A stretch of 64,000 nt of DNA from Achromobacter marplatensis (GCF_002209535.1 NZ_NJIG01000006.1:186001-250000); one strand, 5' to 3'. Numbered from the stretch's first letter, positions 25,953-34,888 are shown. Numbers and translations: made by a program. The notes: generated from the sequence alone by a model not told the origin.

Positions 25953-26462
25953 TCAGTACGCGCCCATGTAATCGCGCTTGCCGACTTCGATGCCGTTGTG
26001 GCGCAGGATCGCGTAGGACGTTGTCACGTGGAAGAAGAACTGCGGCAGGCCGTAGTGCAGCAGGTAGGCGCTGCCCGACAGCTTCTTTTCTTTCGGCGTG
26101 CCCGGGCGCAGCACGATTTCCAGGGACGCGCTTTGCTCGAACTGTTCCGGTTTGAAAGAACCGACATGCGCCAGGGTCTTGGCGATCAGGGCCTGCAGCT
26201 CGGCGAAGGTGGGTTCACAGTCGGGCCAGGACGGCACTTCCGCGCCGGCCAGGCGGGACGTGATGCCCTTGGCGAAGTCGGTGGCGATCTGCACCTGGCG
26301 CGATAGCGGGAACATGTCCGGGAACAGGCGGGCGCCCAGGTAGGCGGACGGGTCGATGTTTTTGTCGGTGGCGTGGGCTTCGGCCTTCTTCAGCACGTCC
26401 GACAGCGCGGACAGCATTTGCTTGATGACAGGGACGGAAGCGTCGTACATGGGGGTGGTCAT
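25953..26462 (-). CDS. DUF1993-family protein
   Basis: Residues closely follow the DUF1993 pattern: MYDASVPVIKQML near the start, the ARLFPDMFPLSRQVQIATDFAKG block at about 48-70, and the terminal FHVTTSYAILRHNGIEVGKRDYMG. The fold is a DinB-like four-helix bundle; no activity is established. The ATG at 26462 is used (169 aa); the extra 23 codons to 26531 have no family counterpart. The strong terminator at 25878-25915 closes the unit. The HD-domain regulator gene ends 88 bp upstream on the same strand. Confidence 0.9.
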   Translation of the reverse strand: MTTPMYDASVPVIKQMLSALSDVLKKAEAHATDKNIDPSAYLGARLFPDMFPLSRQVQIATDFAKGITSRLAGAEVPSWPDCEPTFAELQALIAKTLAHVGSFKPEQFEQSASLEIVLRPGTPKEKKLSGSAYLLHYGLPQFFFHVTTSYAILRHNGIEVGKRDYMGAY

Positions 26463-26550
26463 GAGGGGACTCGCAAAATGAGTGAGGCGGGCGCGGGGCT
26501 CCCCGCGCGGCAGGCCCAAGACTACCAGCAATTGGCGACAGGATGGCCGC

Positions 26551-27999
26551 TTACAGGATCCCCGCGGTCAGGGCCTTCAAGGTCGCGGCGACGCGGGTCG
26601 AGCACTCCAGCTTGCGGAACACGCTTTCCACGTGGGTACGCACCGTGCTGGGGCTGATATTCAACGCCCGGGCAGCCTCCTTGTTGCTGGCCCCCAGGCT
26701 GATCTGGCGCAAGACTTCCAGCTCCCGTTGCGACAGCGTGCTGGTCGTGCGGCGTGCCGCGGGGGCGCCGCCGGATGCAGCGGTGATGGCGGCGGCCGCC
26801 ACCTCTGCATCGAAGCGGCCCGCCTCGGCTTCCTCGCGCAGGATGCGGGCGGCCTCCTGCAGGGAATAAGCCGGCCGCCAGGGGCGGTCTTCCAGCAACG
26901 CCTGCAGCGCGACCGTCGTGGACAACACGCGTTGCGCAGGGCTTAGCGCGGACCCGGATGAGCCGCGGAAATAGCCGCTGCCGTCCAGGCGTTCGTAGGC
27001 GTAAGACGCCAGTTCGGCCGCTTCGCTCAGGCCCTGGATCTGGCGGGCGGCCCGGGCGGTCCAATAGGGCATCAACCGGACTTGTTCCCACTGGTCGGCG
27101 GACAGTTTGCCGGGCGTGTTCCACAACCGGTTCGGCAAGGCGGCGCGGCCGATGCCGTGCACCAGCGCAGCCGCCTGCAACGATTCCTGCGCGGCCGGGC
27201 CCATGCCCAGCAGCGCGCCGCAACGGGCGGCCAACTGCGCGACCCGGCGGGAATAGCCTGCCAGCCACGGCAGCTTGAGTTCGGCTACGTCCGCCAGCAG
27301 CGTCAGGTCTGCGGCGGGCGCGTCGAGCGGGGCGTCGGCCAACGCCCATTCGGTGCCTGACGGCGGGTGGGCGTCGATGTCGTCAAGCCAGGCAGGGCCA
27401 TGGCGGATCGCCAGGTCTGCGACTGCGGCGGGATACTTGGCGCCGGCCTGCGTGCGCAGGTAGTCCATCGCGCTGTCGCGGCCATGCGCACGGCTCAGGA
27501 TTTCCAGATCGCTTGCCGCATTCACGTAGAACACGACCCCCGGGATGGCGTCCCCGGCCACGCCCTGCGGCATGCCCTTGCCGTCATGGCGTTCGAAGGC
27601 GTGGCGCAGACCCGCCACCACGTCGTCCGGCATGCCCAGGTTGACGGCCACGTCGCCCGAGATTTCGCAATGGATCAACGCCAGCGGCACGATCAGCGAT
27701 TGCGTGCGGGGATCCAGGGGCGGCAGCGTCTGCGCCATCATGGCCTCGCGCGAGGCCACATCGTCGCCCAGCAGGTCCGCGAAGCCGCTGGCGTTGGCCG
27801 TGCAGCCCGACCAGCGCAGCAGCGCCACCGCACGGGCGTGGTTCTGGGCGGCCTCGCCCGCACCATGGGCCGCGGCCAGTTTGCCGGCCAGGCACGCGGT
27901 GCGGCGCGAATGATCGGTGGCGCGCCCCATGCTCAGGTCGCCGACAAAGGCCATGGCCAGCACGGCATCGGTGAGTTCCATCGTACTGGCGGCGGTCAT
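26551..27999 (-). CDS. Degenerate HD-GYP-like protein with LuxR-type DNA-binding domain
   Basis: A 482-residue protein with an N-terminal tandem HD-like region and a C-terminal LuxR HTH (about 420-478, LSQRELEVLRQISLGASNKEAARAL). Two copies of the HD-GYP third motif are visible (ERHDGKGMP at 136-144 and ERLDGSGYF at 336-344), but the metal-binding HD pair is HG at 281-282 and the GYP triad is absent. A cyclic-di-GMP phosphodiesterase is therefore unlikely; the domain could sense a nucleotide or act structurally. The product is probably a transcription factor acting on the divergent hydrolase gene or its own promoter; a 20-bp palindrome lies between them. Confidence 0.85.
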   Translation of the reverse strand: MTAASTMELTDAVLAMAFVGDLSMGRATDHSRRTACLAGKLAAAHGAGEAAQNHARAVALLRWSGCTANASGFADLLGDDVASREAMMAQTLPPLDPRTQSLIVPLALIHCEISGDVAVNLGMPDDVVAGLRHAFERHDGKGMPQGVAGDAIPGVVFYVNAASDLEILSRAHGRDSAMDYLRTQAGAKYPAAVADLAIRHGPAWLDDIDAHPPSGTEWALADAPLDAPAADLTLLADVAELKLPWLAGYSRRVAQLAARCGALLGMGPAAQESLQAAALVHGIGRAALPNRLWNTPGKLSADQWEQVRLMPYWTARAARQIQGLSEAAELASYAYERLDGSGYFRGSSGSALSPAQRVLSTTVALQALLEDRPWRPAYSLQEAARILREEAEAGRFDAEVAAAAITAASGGAPAARRTTSTLSQRELEVLRQISLGASNKEAARALNISPSTVRTHVESVFRKLECSTRVAATLKALTAGIL

Positions 28000-28057
28000 C
28001 GGGGGCGGGCGGTCAAAGGGGCAGGGGGCGGGCTGATTGCGAGGCTGATCGCGGCCT

Positions 28058-28077
28058 TATCGGTTAATCAACCGATA
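28058..28077. promoter_or_regulatory. 20-bp palindromic operator candidate
   Basis: Perfect 8-bp arms TATCGGTT and AACCGATA around a 4-bp centre, located between the divergent HD/LuxR-type regulator gene and the exported hydrolase gene (59 and 83 bp from their starts). Length and symmetry suit a LuxR- or TetR-type dimer. No T-run follows, so a terminator is unlikely. Confidence 0.5.
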
Positions 28078-28159
28078 CCGGCCTGGCGGGAGGATGACGA
28101 CACTGGAACCCAGCAAGCACGACACCGTCGCTTGGCACCCAACCTAAAGGAAATTCAGT

Positions 28160-28918
28160 ATGAAACGCCATATTATCGCAGCCTCATTGCTGGCAGCCGG
28201 CCTGTTCGCAGGCCCGGTTTCGCAGGCCTTTGCGGCCCAGCCTTCCGTCGTGATCGTGCACGGCGCCTTCGCCGACGGCTCGGATTGGGCGAAGGTGATC
28301 GCCCTGCTGCAAGACAAGGGCGTGCAGGTCCAGGCGGTGCAGAACCCGCTGGATTCGCTGGCCGGCGACGTGGCCGCGGCCAATCGCGCCATCGACAATC
28401 AACCCGGGAAAGTGGTGCTGGTCGGCCATTCGTGGGGCGGCGTGGTGATTACCGAGGCGGGCAAGCACGAGAAGGTCGCCAACCTGGTCTACGTGGCGGC
28501 GTTTGCGCCCGATGCAGGCCAGTCGGTGGCGTCGATGACCAAGAATGAGCCCAAGGCGCCGGGCACGGACAGCATCGCCGCTGACAGCCATGGCTGGCTG
28601 AGCATGCCGCCCCAGGGCATCGCGCGGGACTTCGCGCAAGACGTGCCGGCCGCTCAGGCCCGCGTGATGGCGGCCACCCAAGGGCCGATCAAGGCGACGG
28701 CGTTTGGCGAAGCCGTAACCTCCGCCGCCTGGAAGACGAAGCCGTCGTGGTTCATCGTGGCCGAGAACGACCGCATGATCCTGCCCGCCTTGCAGCGCAC
28801 GATGGCAGCGCAGATCGGCGCGAAAGTGACGGCCCTGCCGTCCAGCCATGTGCCGCAGCAATCGCGCCCCGCAGATGTGGCCCGCGTGATCCTGGATGCA
28901 GTCGCCAGCGTGAAGTAA
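28160..28918 (+). CDS. Exported alpha/beta hydrolase
   Basis: A signal peptide (residues 1-26, ending AFAA) precedes an alpha/beta hydrolase of the small esterase/salicylate-esterase-like type. Visible are VIVHGAFADGSDW (32-43), the nucleophile elbow GHSWGG with S91, and a late His in SSHVPQQSRP. The length of 252 residues is normal. AAAGGA precedes the ATG. It is divergent from the HD/LuxR-type regulator, which may control it through the palindrome at 28058. The natural substrate is unknown. Confidence 0.9.
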   Translation: MKRHIIAASLLAAGLFAGPVSQAFAAQPSVVIVHGAFADGSDWAKVIALLQDKGVQVQAVQNPLDSLAGDVAAANRAIDNQPGKVVLVGHSWGGVVITEAGKHEKVANLVYVAAFAPDAGQSVASMTKNEPKAPGTDSIAADSHGWLSMPPQGIARDFAQDVPAAQARVMAATQGPIKATAFGEAVTSAAWKTKPSWFIVAENDRMILPALQRTMAAQIGAKVTALPSSHVPQQSRPADVARVILDAVASVK

Positions 28919-29086
28919 GGCGCACCCTGCCCGCCCGGTGGTTGCCAAGGCGCCGGGCGGATGAGTCCGCAATGTTCCTAAAATGTACTTTTTATGTTCT
29001 GAGACACCCTGAAATACTCGGGTTAACACTAGTGATTCCCAGCCTTTCAGTCAGGCTATAACCATGTTTGTATTTTTTTTGTATTT

Positions 29087-29968
29087 ATGAACATGAAAAT
29101 TGCACTGATTGGTTGTGGTGAAGTGGGGGACTGCTATGCAGCGGCGTGGGTGGCCGCCGGCCATTCGATCGTGGGTATCTGCGAGCTGCGCCAGGACGCC
29201 GAGATGCAGGCGCGCGCGGCCTCCTATGGCAGCGCGTTGCATGCCGAGCCCGGCCCGTGGCTGGCTCAGGCCGACATCGTGGTGTCGGCCGTCTTCGGCC
29301 ACGCGGCGCTGAAAGTCGCCACGCAGGCGCTGCCGCACTTGCGCGACGACGCGTCCTACGCCGACTTCACGACCGCAAGTGCTGCCGACATGCGCGCCGC
29401 TGCCGACATCGCCGCGCAGCGCGGCGTGCCCTTTACCGATGTGGCGATCATGGGCGCCATTGCGCTGCTGGGCGCCCGGACCCCGCTGTTGTGCGCCGGC
29501 ACGGGCGCGCCCGCCGTGGCCGCCTTCACGCTGTCCGCGGGAGCCCCCGCGCAGGCGATCGACGGCCAGGCGGGCGACGCCGTCCGCTTGAAGCTATTGC
29601 GCAGCATCCTGACCAAGGGCATGGAAAGCCTGGCCGTCGAGTGCCTGGTCGCCGCTGAAAGCATGGGCCTGCGCGCCTCCCTCTATGAAGTCCTGTCCGA
29701 TATGGACCGGACGCCGCTGACGACATTCGTCGATTCCTTCGTCCGCTCGCATGTGCTGCATGCACCGCGCCGCCTGGCCGAAGTGCGCGAAGCGCGCGAG
29801 CAATTGGTCGAGGCCGGCTTGCAGCCGCTGGTGCTGGACGGCGTCGAACGGCTCTTCGCGCGTACGGCCAAGGGCATCGAAACGGCACGCGAGGCCGGTT
29901 CGTTCAACGTGCCCGACTCCGTGGCGGACCGCCTGGCATGGCTGACGCCCCTGGCGCGCCAATCCTGA
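29087..29968 (+). CDS. NAD(P)-binding dehydrogenase-like protein with DUF1932 domain
   Basis: A 293-residue protein of the 6-phosphogluconate/beta-hydroxyacid dehydrogenase superfamily. The N-terminal Rossmann fold starts MKIALIGCGEVGDCYAAAW, and a DUF1932 helical domain follows from about residue 185. An alternative start is the ATG two codons downstream (29093); neither has a clear Shine-Dalgarno, and the leader is unusually AT-rich. It heads a cassette with a Bug protein and an RraA-like aldolase, so it probably oxidises or reduces an organic-acid intermediate. Confidence 0.87.
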   Translation: MNMKIALIGCGEVGDCYAAAWVAAGHSIVGICELRQDAEMQARAASYGSALHAEPGPWLAQADIVVSAVFGHAALKVATQALPHLRDDASYADFTTASAADMRAAADIAAQRGVPFTDVAIMGAIALLGARTPLLCAGTGAPAVAAFTLSAGAPAQAIDGQAGDAVRLKLLRSILTKGMESLAVECLVAAESMGLRASLYEVLSDMDRTPLTTFVDSFVRSHVLHAPRRLAEVREAREQLVEAGLQPLVLDGVERLFARTAKGIETAREAGSFNVPDSVADRLAWLTPLARQS

Positions 29969-30027
29969 ATCGCGGCAAAAGGCCCCTCAGAGGGCCGTGC
30001 AATTCCCAAACATCAGTGAGGAAGACA

Positions 30028-30993
30028 ATGAAATCCCTGAAGACTGTGTTGGCAGCCACGCTGCTGGCCTCGTGCGCCGCGGCCAGCGCGGCCGACATGG
30101 GCTCCGCGCCCATTACGCTGATTTCCCCGTTTCCCCCGGGCGGTGGAACCGACACCCTGACCCGCATGATCGGGTCGGCCATCGCGCAGGACACGGGCTG
30201 GAACATCGTGGTCGAGAATAAGCCGGGCGCGGGCGGCAACCTGGCGCTGGACGCCACGGCGCGCGCCAAGCCTGATGGCCACACACTGGTCATGGCGCAG
30301 ACCGACAACATCGTGCTGAACCCGTGGCTGTACAACAAGCTCAGCTACGACACCTTCAAGGACTTCAAACCAGTCGGCCTGGTGGCCTCGTCACCCAGCG
30401 TATTCGTGGTGGTGCCGGAGTCTCCGTACAAGACGCTGGACGACGTGGTGAAGGCCGCCCGCGCGCGGCCGGGCCAGGTATCGCTGGGCATTCCCGGCAT
30501 CGGCGGCAGCGGCGACTTGATCGGCCACCTGTGGCGCAAGGCGGCGGGCATGGAACTGATGCACGTGCCGTACCGCGGCTGGTCGCAGGCGTTTCCGGAT
30601 CTGGCCAGCGGCCGCATCGACCTCTACACCGGTTCCGTGGCATCGCTGTTGCCGCAGATCCGCGGCGGCAAGGTCCGCGCGCTGGCCGTGGTGGCCGACG
30701 AGCGTTCGCCGGCGCTGCCGGATGTGCCAACCTTCGCGGAAAGCGGTTTCAAGACCATTAACCAGACGATCTGGTGGGGGCTGATGGCGCCCGGCAAGAC
30801 GCCGGACGACGTGGTCGCCACATTGAACCAGGCGCTGAATAAATCCCAGGCGCAGGCGGATGTCGTGAAGAAGCTTGAAGACTCCGGCTACAGCGTCATG
30901 ACGGGCACGCCGGCGGATCTGGGCAAGCGCCATCGCGCCGACCACGACATTTTCGGCAAGGTCGTGCAGGAAGCCGGCATCCCCAAACAATGA
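30028..30993 (+). CDS. Bug/TctC-family periplasmic binding protein
   Basis: GAGGAAG before the ATG at 30028 fixes the start (321 aa); the longer frame overlaps the preceding gene. A signal peptide MKSLKTVLAATLLASCAAASA is followed by ITLISPFPPGGGTDT and VVENKPGAGGNLA, the Bug signature. It is the middle gene of the DUF1932-Bug-RraA cassette and probably delivers the carboxylate metabolised by its neighbours. No TctAB subunits are next to it. Confidence 0.93.
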   Translation: MKSLKTVLAATLLASCAAASAADMGSAPITLISPFPPGGGTDTLTRMIGSAIAQDTGWNIVVENKPGAGGNLALDATARAKPDGHTLVMAQTDNIVLNPWLYNKLSYDTFKDFKPVGLVASSPSVFVVVPESPYKTLDDVVKAARARPGQVSLGIPGIGGSGDLIGHLWRKAAGMELMHVPYRGWSQAFPDLASGRIDLYTGSVASLLPQIRGGKVRALAVVADERSPALPDVPTFAESGFKTINQTIWWGLMAPGKTPDDVVATLNQALNKSQAQADVVKKLEDSGYSVMTGTPADLGKRHRADHDIFGKVVQEAGIPKQ

Positions 30994-31032
30994 TCGTGCG
31001 AGATCCACAGACAACGCATCAGGAGAACCCCA

Positions 31033-31701
31033 ATGATCGGTTTTGAGATTCACCCGCGCAAACGCGCGGTCGCGAGCGAGTTCGTCGAGAAGTTCCGCCG
31101 CATTCCCGTCGCCAACATCAGCGACTGCATGTCGCGCATGACGGCCGGCGGCGCGCGCCTGCGGCCCATGCATGACGGCCATCCGCTGGCCGGCCCCGCG
31201 CTGACGGTGCGCTCCCGCCCCGGCGACAACCTGCTGGTGCACAAGGCGCTGGAACTGGCGCAGCCGGGCGACGTGGTGGTGGTGGATGCGGGCGGCGACC
31301 TGACCAACGCCATCATCGGCGAAATCATGACCACCTACGCGCAGAAGCGCGGCCTGGCCGGCATCGTGATCAACGGCGCGATCCGCGACGCCGGCACCAT
31401 TCGCCGCGGCTCGTTCCCGGTGTATGCCGCCGGCGTGACGCACCGTGGGCCCTACAAGGATGGCCCGGGCGAGATCAATGGCGTCATCGCGCTGGACGGC
31501 ATGACGATCGAACCGGGCGACCTGATCCTGGGCGATGAGGACGGCCTGCTGGCCTTGCCGTATGACCAGGTGGCCGCGCTTTACGAAGCCGCGTCGGCCA
31601 AGCATGCGGTCGAAGAAGAGATGCTGGCGCAGATCGCCGCCGGCACGCTGGATACGTCGTGGATCGATGCGCGGCTGAAGGCGCAGGGCTGGAAGCCCTG
31701 A
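31033..31701 (+). CDS. RraA-like aldolase/decarboxylase
   Basis: A 222-residue RraA/HMG-CHA aldolase-fold protein. The PVANISDCMSRM opening, the GGDLTNAIIGEIMTTYAQKRGLAGIVINGAIRD core with the conserved G-x-IRD, and DEDGLLALP are typical of 4-carboxy-4-hydroxy-2-oxoadipate aldolase and oxaloacetate decarboxylase relatives. These cleave hydroxy-oxo acids to pyruvate or oxaloacetate with a divalent metal. AGGAGAA precedes the ATG, 39 bp after the Bug gene. It is the terminal step candidate of this cassette; the RNase E inhibitor role of true RraA is less likely in this context. Confidence 0.88.
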   Translation: MIGFEIHPRKRAVASEFVEKFRRIPVANISDCMSRMTAGGARLRPMHDGHPLAGPALTVRSRPGDNLLVHKALELAQPGDVVVVDAGGDLTNAIIGEIMTTYAQKRGLAGIVINGAIRDAGTIRRGSFPVYAAGVTHRGPYKDGPGEINGVIALDGMTIEPGDLILGDEDGLLALPYDQVAALYEAASAKHAVEEEMLAQIAAGTLDTSWIDARLKAQGWKP

Positions 31702-31716
31702 TCAAGCTATCGGCAA

Positions 31717-32079
31717 TCAGCCTTGGGCGATGCCCAGGCGGCGCAGGACCCGGTCTTTGACTGCGCCGCCGTAGGCCCACGACAGCACCGCCAGCACCAG
31801 CATCGCCACGGTGAAGTAGGCACGTGCGGCCATCGGTACCGGATTCAGTTCGGCGATGGTCCGCATCGGTTCATAGGACGTGAAATCGCTGGCCGCCAGC
31901 ACGCTGAACACCAGGGCCAGCACCGGCCCGGTGAAATGCGGCCGTTCGCCTCGCGTCGCCTTGTCGGCGTTGAATGACCAGCGCAAGAGCTGCACCAGTT
32001 GCACGGCTACCGTGACAAGCGGAATGGCCACGGCCAGCAACAGGACGAACAGGGCGACAAGGATCTGGGGCGAATACAT
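31717..32079 (-). CDS. Small membrane protein (120 aa)
   Basis: From the ATG at 32079 the protein has three hydrophobic helices (about residues 5-30, 50-65 and 85-105) separated by short charged loops. The family is not recognised. The stretch before this ATG in the open frame to 32136 is non-hydrophobic and is excluded. It lies between the convergent RraA-like gene (15 bp away) and the GntR gene on the same strand, so it may share a transcript with GntR. No function is proposed. Confidence 0.72.
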   Translation of the reverse strand: MYSPQILVALFVLLLAVAIPLVTVAVQLVQLLRWSFNADKATRGERPHFTGPVLALVFSVLAASDFTSYEPMRTIAELNPVPMAARAYFTVAMLVLAVLSWAYGGAVKDRVLRRLGIAQG

Positions 32080-32119
32080 GAAAGCGAATATAGGGAAAGA
32101 CTGACACCCGCGGGCCGCG

Positions 32120-32785
32120 TCACGCGGCGGGCGCATCGGCCGGCGGCTTGCGCTGGCTGCGGAAAAGCAGGTGGGTCGTGGTCAGGTGAAAACGCATGGC
32201 GATATCCGCACATCCCGGATCGCGCGCGCGCAACGCGGCGATGATCTGGCGATGGTGCTCCACGCTGCGCAGCATGTCGTCATGCGTGTAGAAGTAGAAC
32301 GAGCCGATGATGATCGGCATGTCCAGCAGGTTTTCCACCATCGTCCGCACGCGCGCGGATTGCGCCGCATCCAGCAAGGCATGGTGGAAGAGGTTGTTGC
32401 AGTGCTGGACCCGCGCCACGCGGTCGGTGTCGTCGGAAAGGATGGCCTCCAGCATGCGCTGGTTGATCTGTTCCAGATGGTCGATCTGTTCAGGCGTGGC
32501 GCGCTCCGCGGCGCTGCGCGCGGCATAGGGTTCCAGCAGCAGGCGCAGTTCGAACGCCTCGTTGATGTCGCGGTCCACCCAACCCAGCACCACCGCACCG
32601 CGGTGGCCTTCGCGCTTGACCAGGCCGTCGGTGATCAGCCGGTCGATGGCGCTGCGCACCGGCGTGCGGCTGACGGAAAGCTCGGCCGCGATATGCTCTT
32701 CGCGCAACCGCTCGCCAGGCAGGAACACGCCGGACATCAGCCGTCGGCGGAGTTCCCCATAGACTAGGTCGCGGGCGCTGGTCAT
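32120..32785 (-). CDS. GntR-family regulator, FCD subfamily
   Basis: A 221-residue regulator with a winged helix (about 8-70; FLPGERLREEHIAAELSVSRTPVRSAIDRLITDGLV) and an FCD ligand-binding domain with the expected His residues. It lies 420 bp from the RraA-like gene in opposite orientation and is the nearest candidate to control the DUF1932-Bug-RraA cassette, whose ligand is presumably an organic acid. No matching palindrome was found upstream of 29087. Confidence 0.9.
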   Translation of the reverse strand: MTSARDLVYGELRRRLMSGVFLPGERLREEHIAAELSVSRTPVRSAIDRLITDGLVKREGHRGAVVLGWVDRDINEAFELRLLLEPYAARSAAERATPEQIDHLEQINQRMLEAILSDDTDRVARVQHCNNLFHHALLDAAQSARVRTMVENLLDMPIIIGSFYFYTHDDMLRSVEHHRQIIAALRARDPGCADIAMRFHLTTTHLLFRSQRKPPADAPAA

Positions 32786-32870
32786 GGTGGCGCAGGATTC
32801 CTGAGGGCGCGAAAGAGATCCAGACTATACCCGAAGGGGGCAGGCCAAATCACCCGTGCATCCGCACGTT

Positions 32871-34223
32871 TCAGGCGCCGGCAGGAAACGTCACCGTGAT
32901 GCCCACGCCGCGGCCGTCCAGCCCGGGTCCCCATTCGATTCGCGCGCCGTGCTTGGCGGCGATCTGCGCCACCAGCGACAGGCCGATGCCGCTGCCGCGT
33001 TCGACCGTGCCGGCCTTGCGGTAGAAGCGGTCGAATACGCGTTCGCGCTCGGCGGGCGCGATGCCCGGCCCGTTGTCGGCCACGGACAGTTGTGCGCCGC
33101 CGTCCGCTAGCGACACGCAGGACACGGCCACGCGGCCGCCCTCGGGGGTGTAGCGCAAGGCATTGTCCAGCAGGTTGCGCAGCAGCACGCCCAACGCATC
33201 GACGCCGCCCTCCACGGAGGCGGGCTGGGCATCCAGGCTGATGCGCTGGTGCTTGCGGTGGGCGAGCGCCTCGTTGTCGCGCACGATCATTTCGGCCAGC
33301 CGGTCCAGTGCGACGGATTCGGCGGGGCCTTCGCTCAGGGCTTCGGTGCGAGCCTGGTCCAGCAATTGCTCGGCCAGGCGGGTGGTGCGGGTCGCGACGT
33401 CGCGCAGCTTGTCCACCGCTTGGTCGCGCGCCTGCTGGGTGTCGCTGCGCACGGCCAACTCCGCGTAGGCGCTCAAGGCTGCGAGCGGCGTGCGCAGTTC
33501 GTGCGCCGCATCGGCCAGGAAGCGCCGCTCCCGGTCCAGCGAGGCCGACAGACGTTCCAGAAGGCTGTTGATGGACTGGATGAACGGTTGCAGTTCGCCC
33601 GGCATGCCCGAGGTCGGCAAGGGGGCCAAGTCCATGGCCGGGCGGCTCAGGATGGCGTCGCGCGCGCGGTCCACCGGGCGGAAGGCCCGGCGCATGACCA
33701 GCCACGTCATTCCAGTCAATATCAGGAAAAGCACGCTCAGGAACGCGAGGCCGTTACGCATGCGCTCGGTCGTTTCCTTGCGCAGTTGCGCTTCGGATTT
33801 GGCGAACTGGACCTGTATGCGGCCGTCCCTGTCCGCCACCGCGTAGGCGCGCCAGCGTTCGCCGCCCAGCGTGACGTTCTGGAAGCCGTTTTGAAAATCG
33901 CTGATCAAGGGTTCATCAGGCGCCCATGGCGACTGCACGAGCAGCCGCTTGTCGGCCAGCGACCAGACCTGGAAGTTGAAGGACTCTCCGTCGAAGCGGT
34001 TGGAGTTGGGGAGTTCGAATCGGTCTTCACTGGAAGGCGCGGCCCGCAGCAGGCTGGCGGGCAGGGACAGCAGCGCCTTCTGGGCTGCGTCGCGCATGTC
34101 CCGGTCCAGCATGCCGGTTTCGGCGCGCGTCTGCTCGTTGTAGATCAAGGCGAACACCGTCAGCCACGTCGCAAGCATGGCAAGCAGCAAGGTGACCGCG
34201 ACTTGTCTGCGCAGCGTCTTCAT
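32871..34223 (-). CDS. Sensor histidine kinase (QseC/PmrB-like)
   Basis: A 450-residue kinase. TM1 is at about residues 8-28, a periplasmic sensor domain of about 130 residues follows, and TM2 is at about 158-178. A HAMP region, HisKA with phospho-acceptor H241 in AAHELRTPLAAL, and HATPase motifs (NALRYTPEGGRV, DNGPGIAPAER, GSGIGLSLV) complete it. Its start overlaps the response regulator stop by 4 bp (ATGA). The pair is divergent from a mipA-like gene, as QseBC/PmrAB-type systems often are from small outer-membrane proteins. The stimulus is unknown; cationic peptides, iron or catecholamines are family precedents. Confidence 0.92.
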   Translation of the reverse strand: MKTLRRQVAVTLLLAMLATWLTVFALIYNEQTRAETGMLDRDMRDAAQKALLSLPASLLRAAPSSEDRFELPNSNRFDGESFNFQVWSLADKRLLVQSPWAPDEPLISDFQNGFQNVTLGGERWRAYAVADRDGRIQVQFAKSEAQLRKETTERMRNGLAFLSVLFLILTGMTWLVMRRAFRPVDRARDAILSRPAMDLAPLPTSGMPGELQPFIQSINSLLERLSASLDRERRFLADAAHELRTPLAALSAYAELAVRSDTQQARDQAVDKLRDVATRTTRLAEQLLDQARTEALSEGPAESVALDRLAEMIVRDNEALAHRKHQRISLDAQPASVEGGVDALGVLLRNLLDNALRYTPEGGRVAVSCVSLADGGAQLSVADNGPGIAPAERERVFDRFYRKAGTVERGSGIGLSLVAQIAAKHGARIEWGPGLDGRGVGITVTFPAGA

Positions 34224-34888
34224 GGCGGACCGTCCTGCACGATGCGGTACCCCAGGCCGTGCTGGGTTTCGATCAACCCGTCACCCAGCTTGCGCCGCAA
34301 CTGGTGGATGTACACGGCCACGGTATTGCTTTCGATGGTACCGCTGCTGCCGTAGACGGCGACTTCCAGCTGATCGCGGCTGACGGTGTTGCCCATGCGT
34401 TGCATCAGCGCCAGCAGCGTGTGGTATTCGTGGGCGCTCAAACTTACTTCGCTGCCGTCCTGCGTCACGGTGCGGCGCGCGGGTTCCAGCACGACGTTGC
34501 GGCAACGCAGCGCCGACACCACGCTGTTGCTGCTGCGGCGGAGCACGGCGCGCATCCGGGCCAGCAGCTCGTCCAGCTGGAAGGGCTTGACCAGGTAGTC
34601 GTCGGCGCCGGCGTCCAGTCCCTGGATGCGGTCGCTCAAACGGTCGCGGGCGGTGATGATCAGCACGGGCGTTGTGTCGAAGCGGGCGCGCAGCGCCTTG
34701 AGCACTGTCAGGCCGCTGCCGTCGGGCAAGCCCAGGTCCAGCAGGACGGCTTGATAACCGTGGTCCACCAGCGCCAGGTGCGCTTGGGGCATGTCGCGCG
34801 CCCAGTCGACGTCGGCGCCGTCTTGAATCAGGCCCGCGCGCAAGGCATCGCCCAGCATGGGATCGTCTTCTACCAGCAGGATACGCAA
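34220..34888 (-). CDS. OmpR-family response regulator (QseB/PmrA-like)
   Basis: A receiver domain with D51 in LLDLGLPDGSG as phospho-acceptor is joined to a C-terminal winged helix of about 95 residues (SLSAHEYHTLLALMQR, TVAVYIHQLRRKLG). At 222 residues it has standard length. It is the first gene of the operon with the histidine kinase. A direct repeat CTTAAA-N5-ATTAAA lies 39 bp upstream of its ATG, resembling the PmrA/QseB box, so autoregulation and control of the divergent mipA-like gene are likely. Confidence 0.93.
   Translation of the reverse strand: MRILLVEDDPMLGDALRAGLIQDGADVDWARDMPQAHLALVDHGYQAVLLDLGLPDGSGLTVLKALRARFDTTPVLIITARDRLSDRIQGLDAGADDYLVKPFQLDELLARMRAVLRRSSNSVVSALRCRNVVLEPARRTVTQDGSEVSLSAHEYHTLLALMQRMGNTVSRDQLEVAVYGSSGTIESNTVAVYIHQLRRKLGDGLIETQHGLGYRIVQDGPP

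Noticed and set aside
29979-30000. GGCCC/GGGCC hairpin between the DUF1932 and Bug genes
   Set aside because: Only 5 bp of stem and no T-run; the genes are probably cotranscribed.
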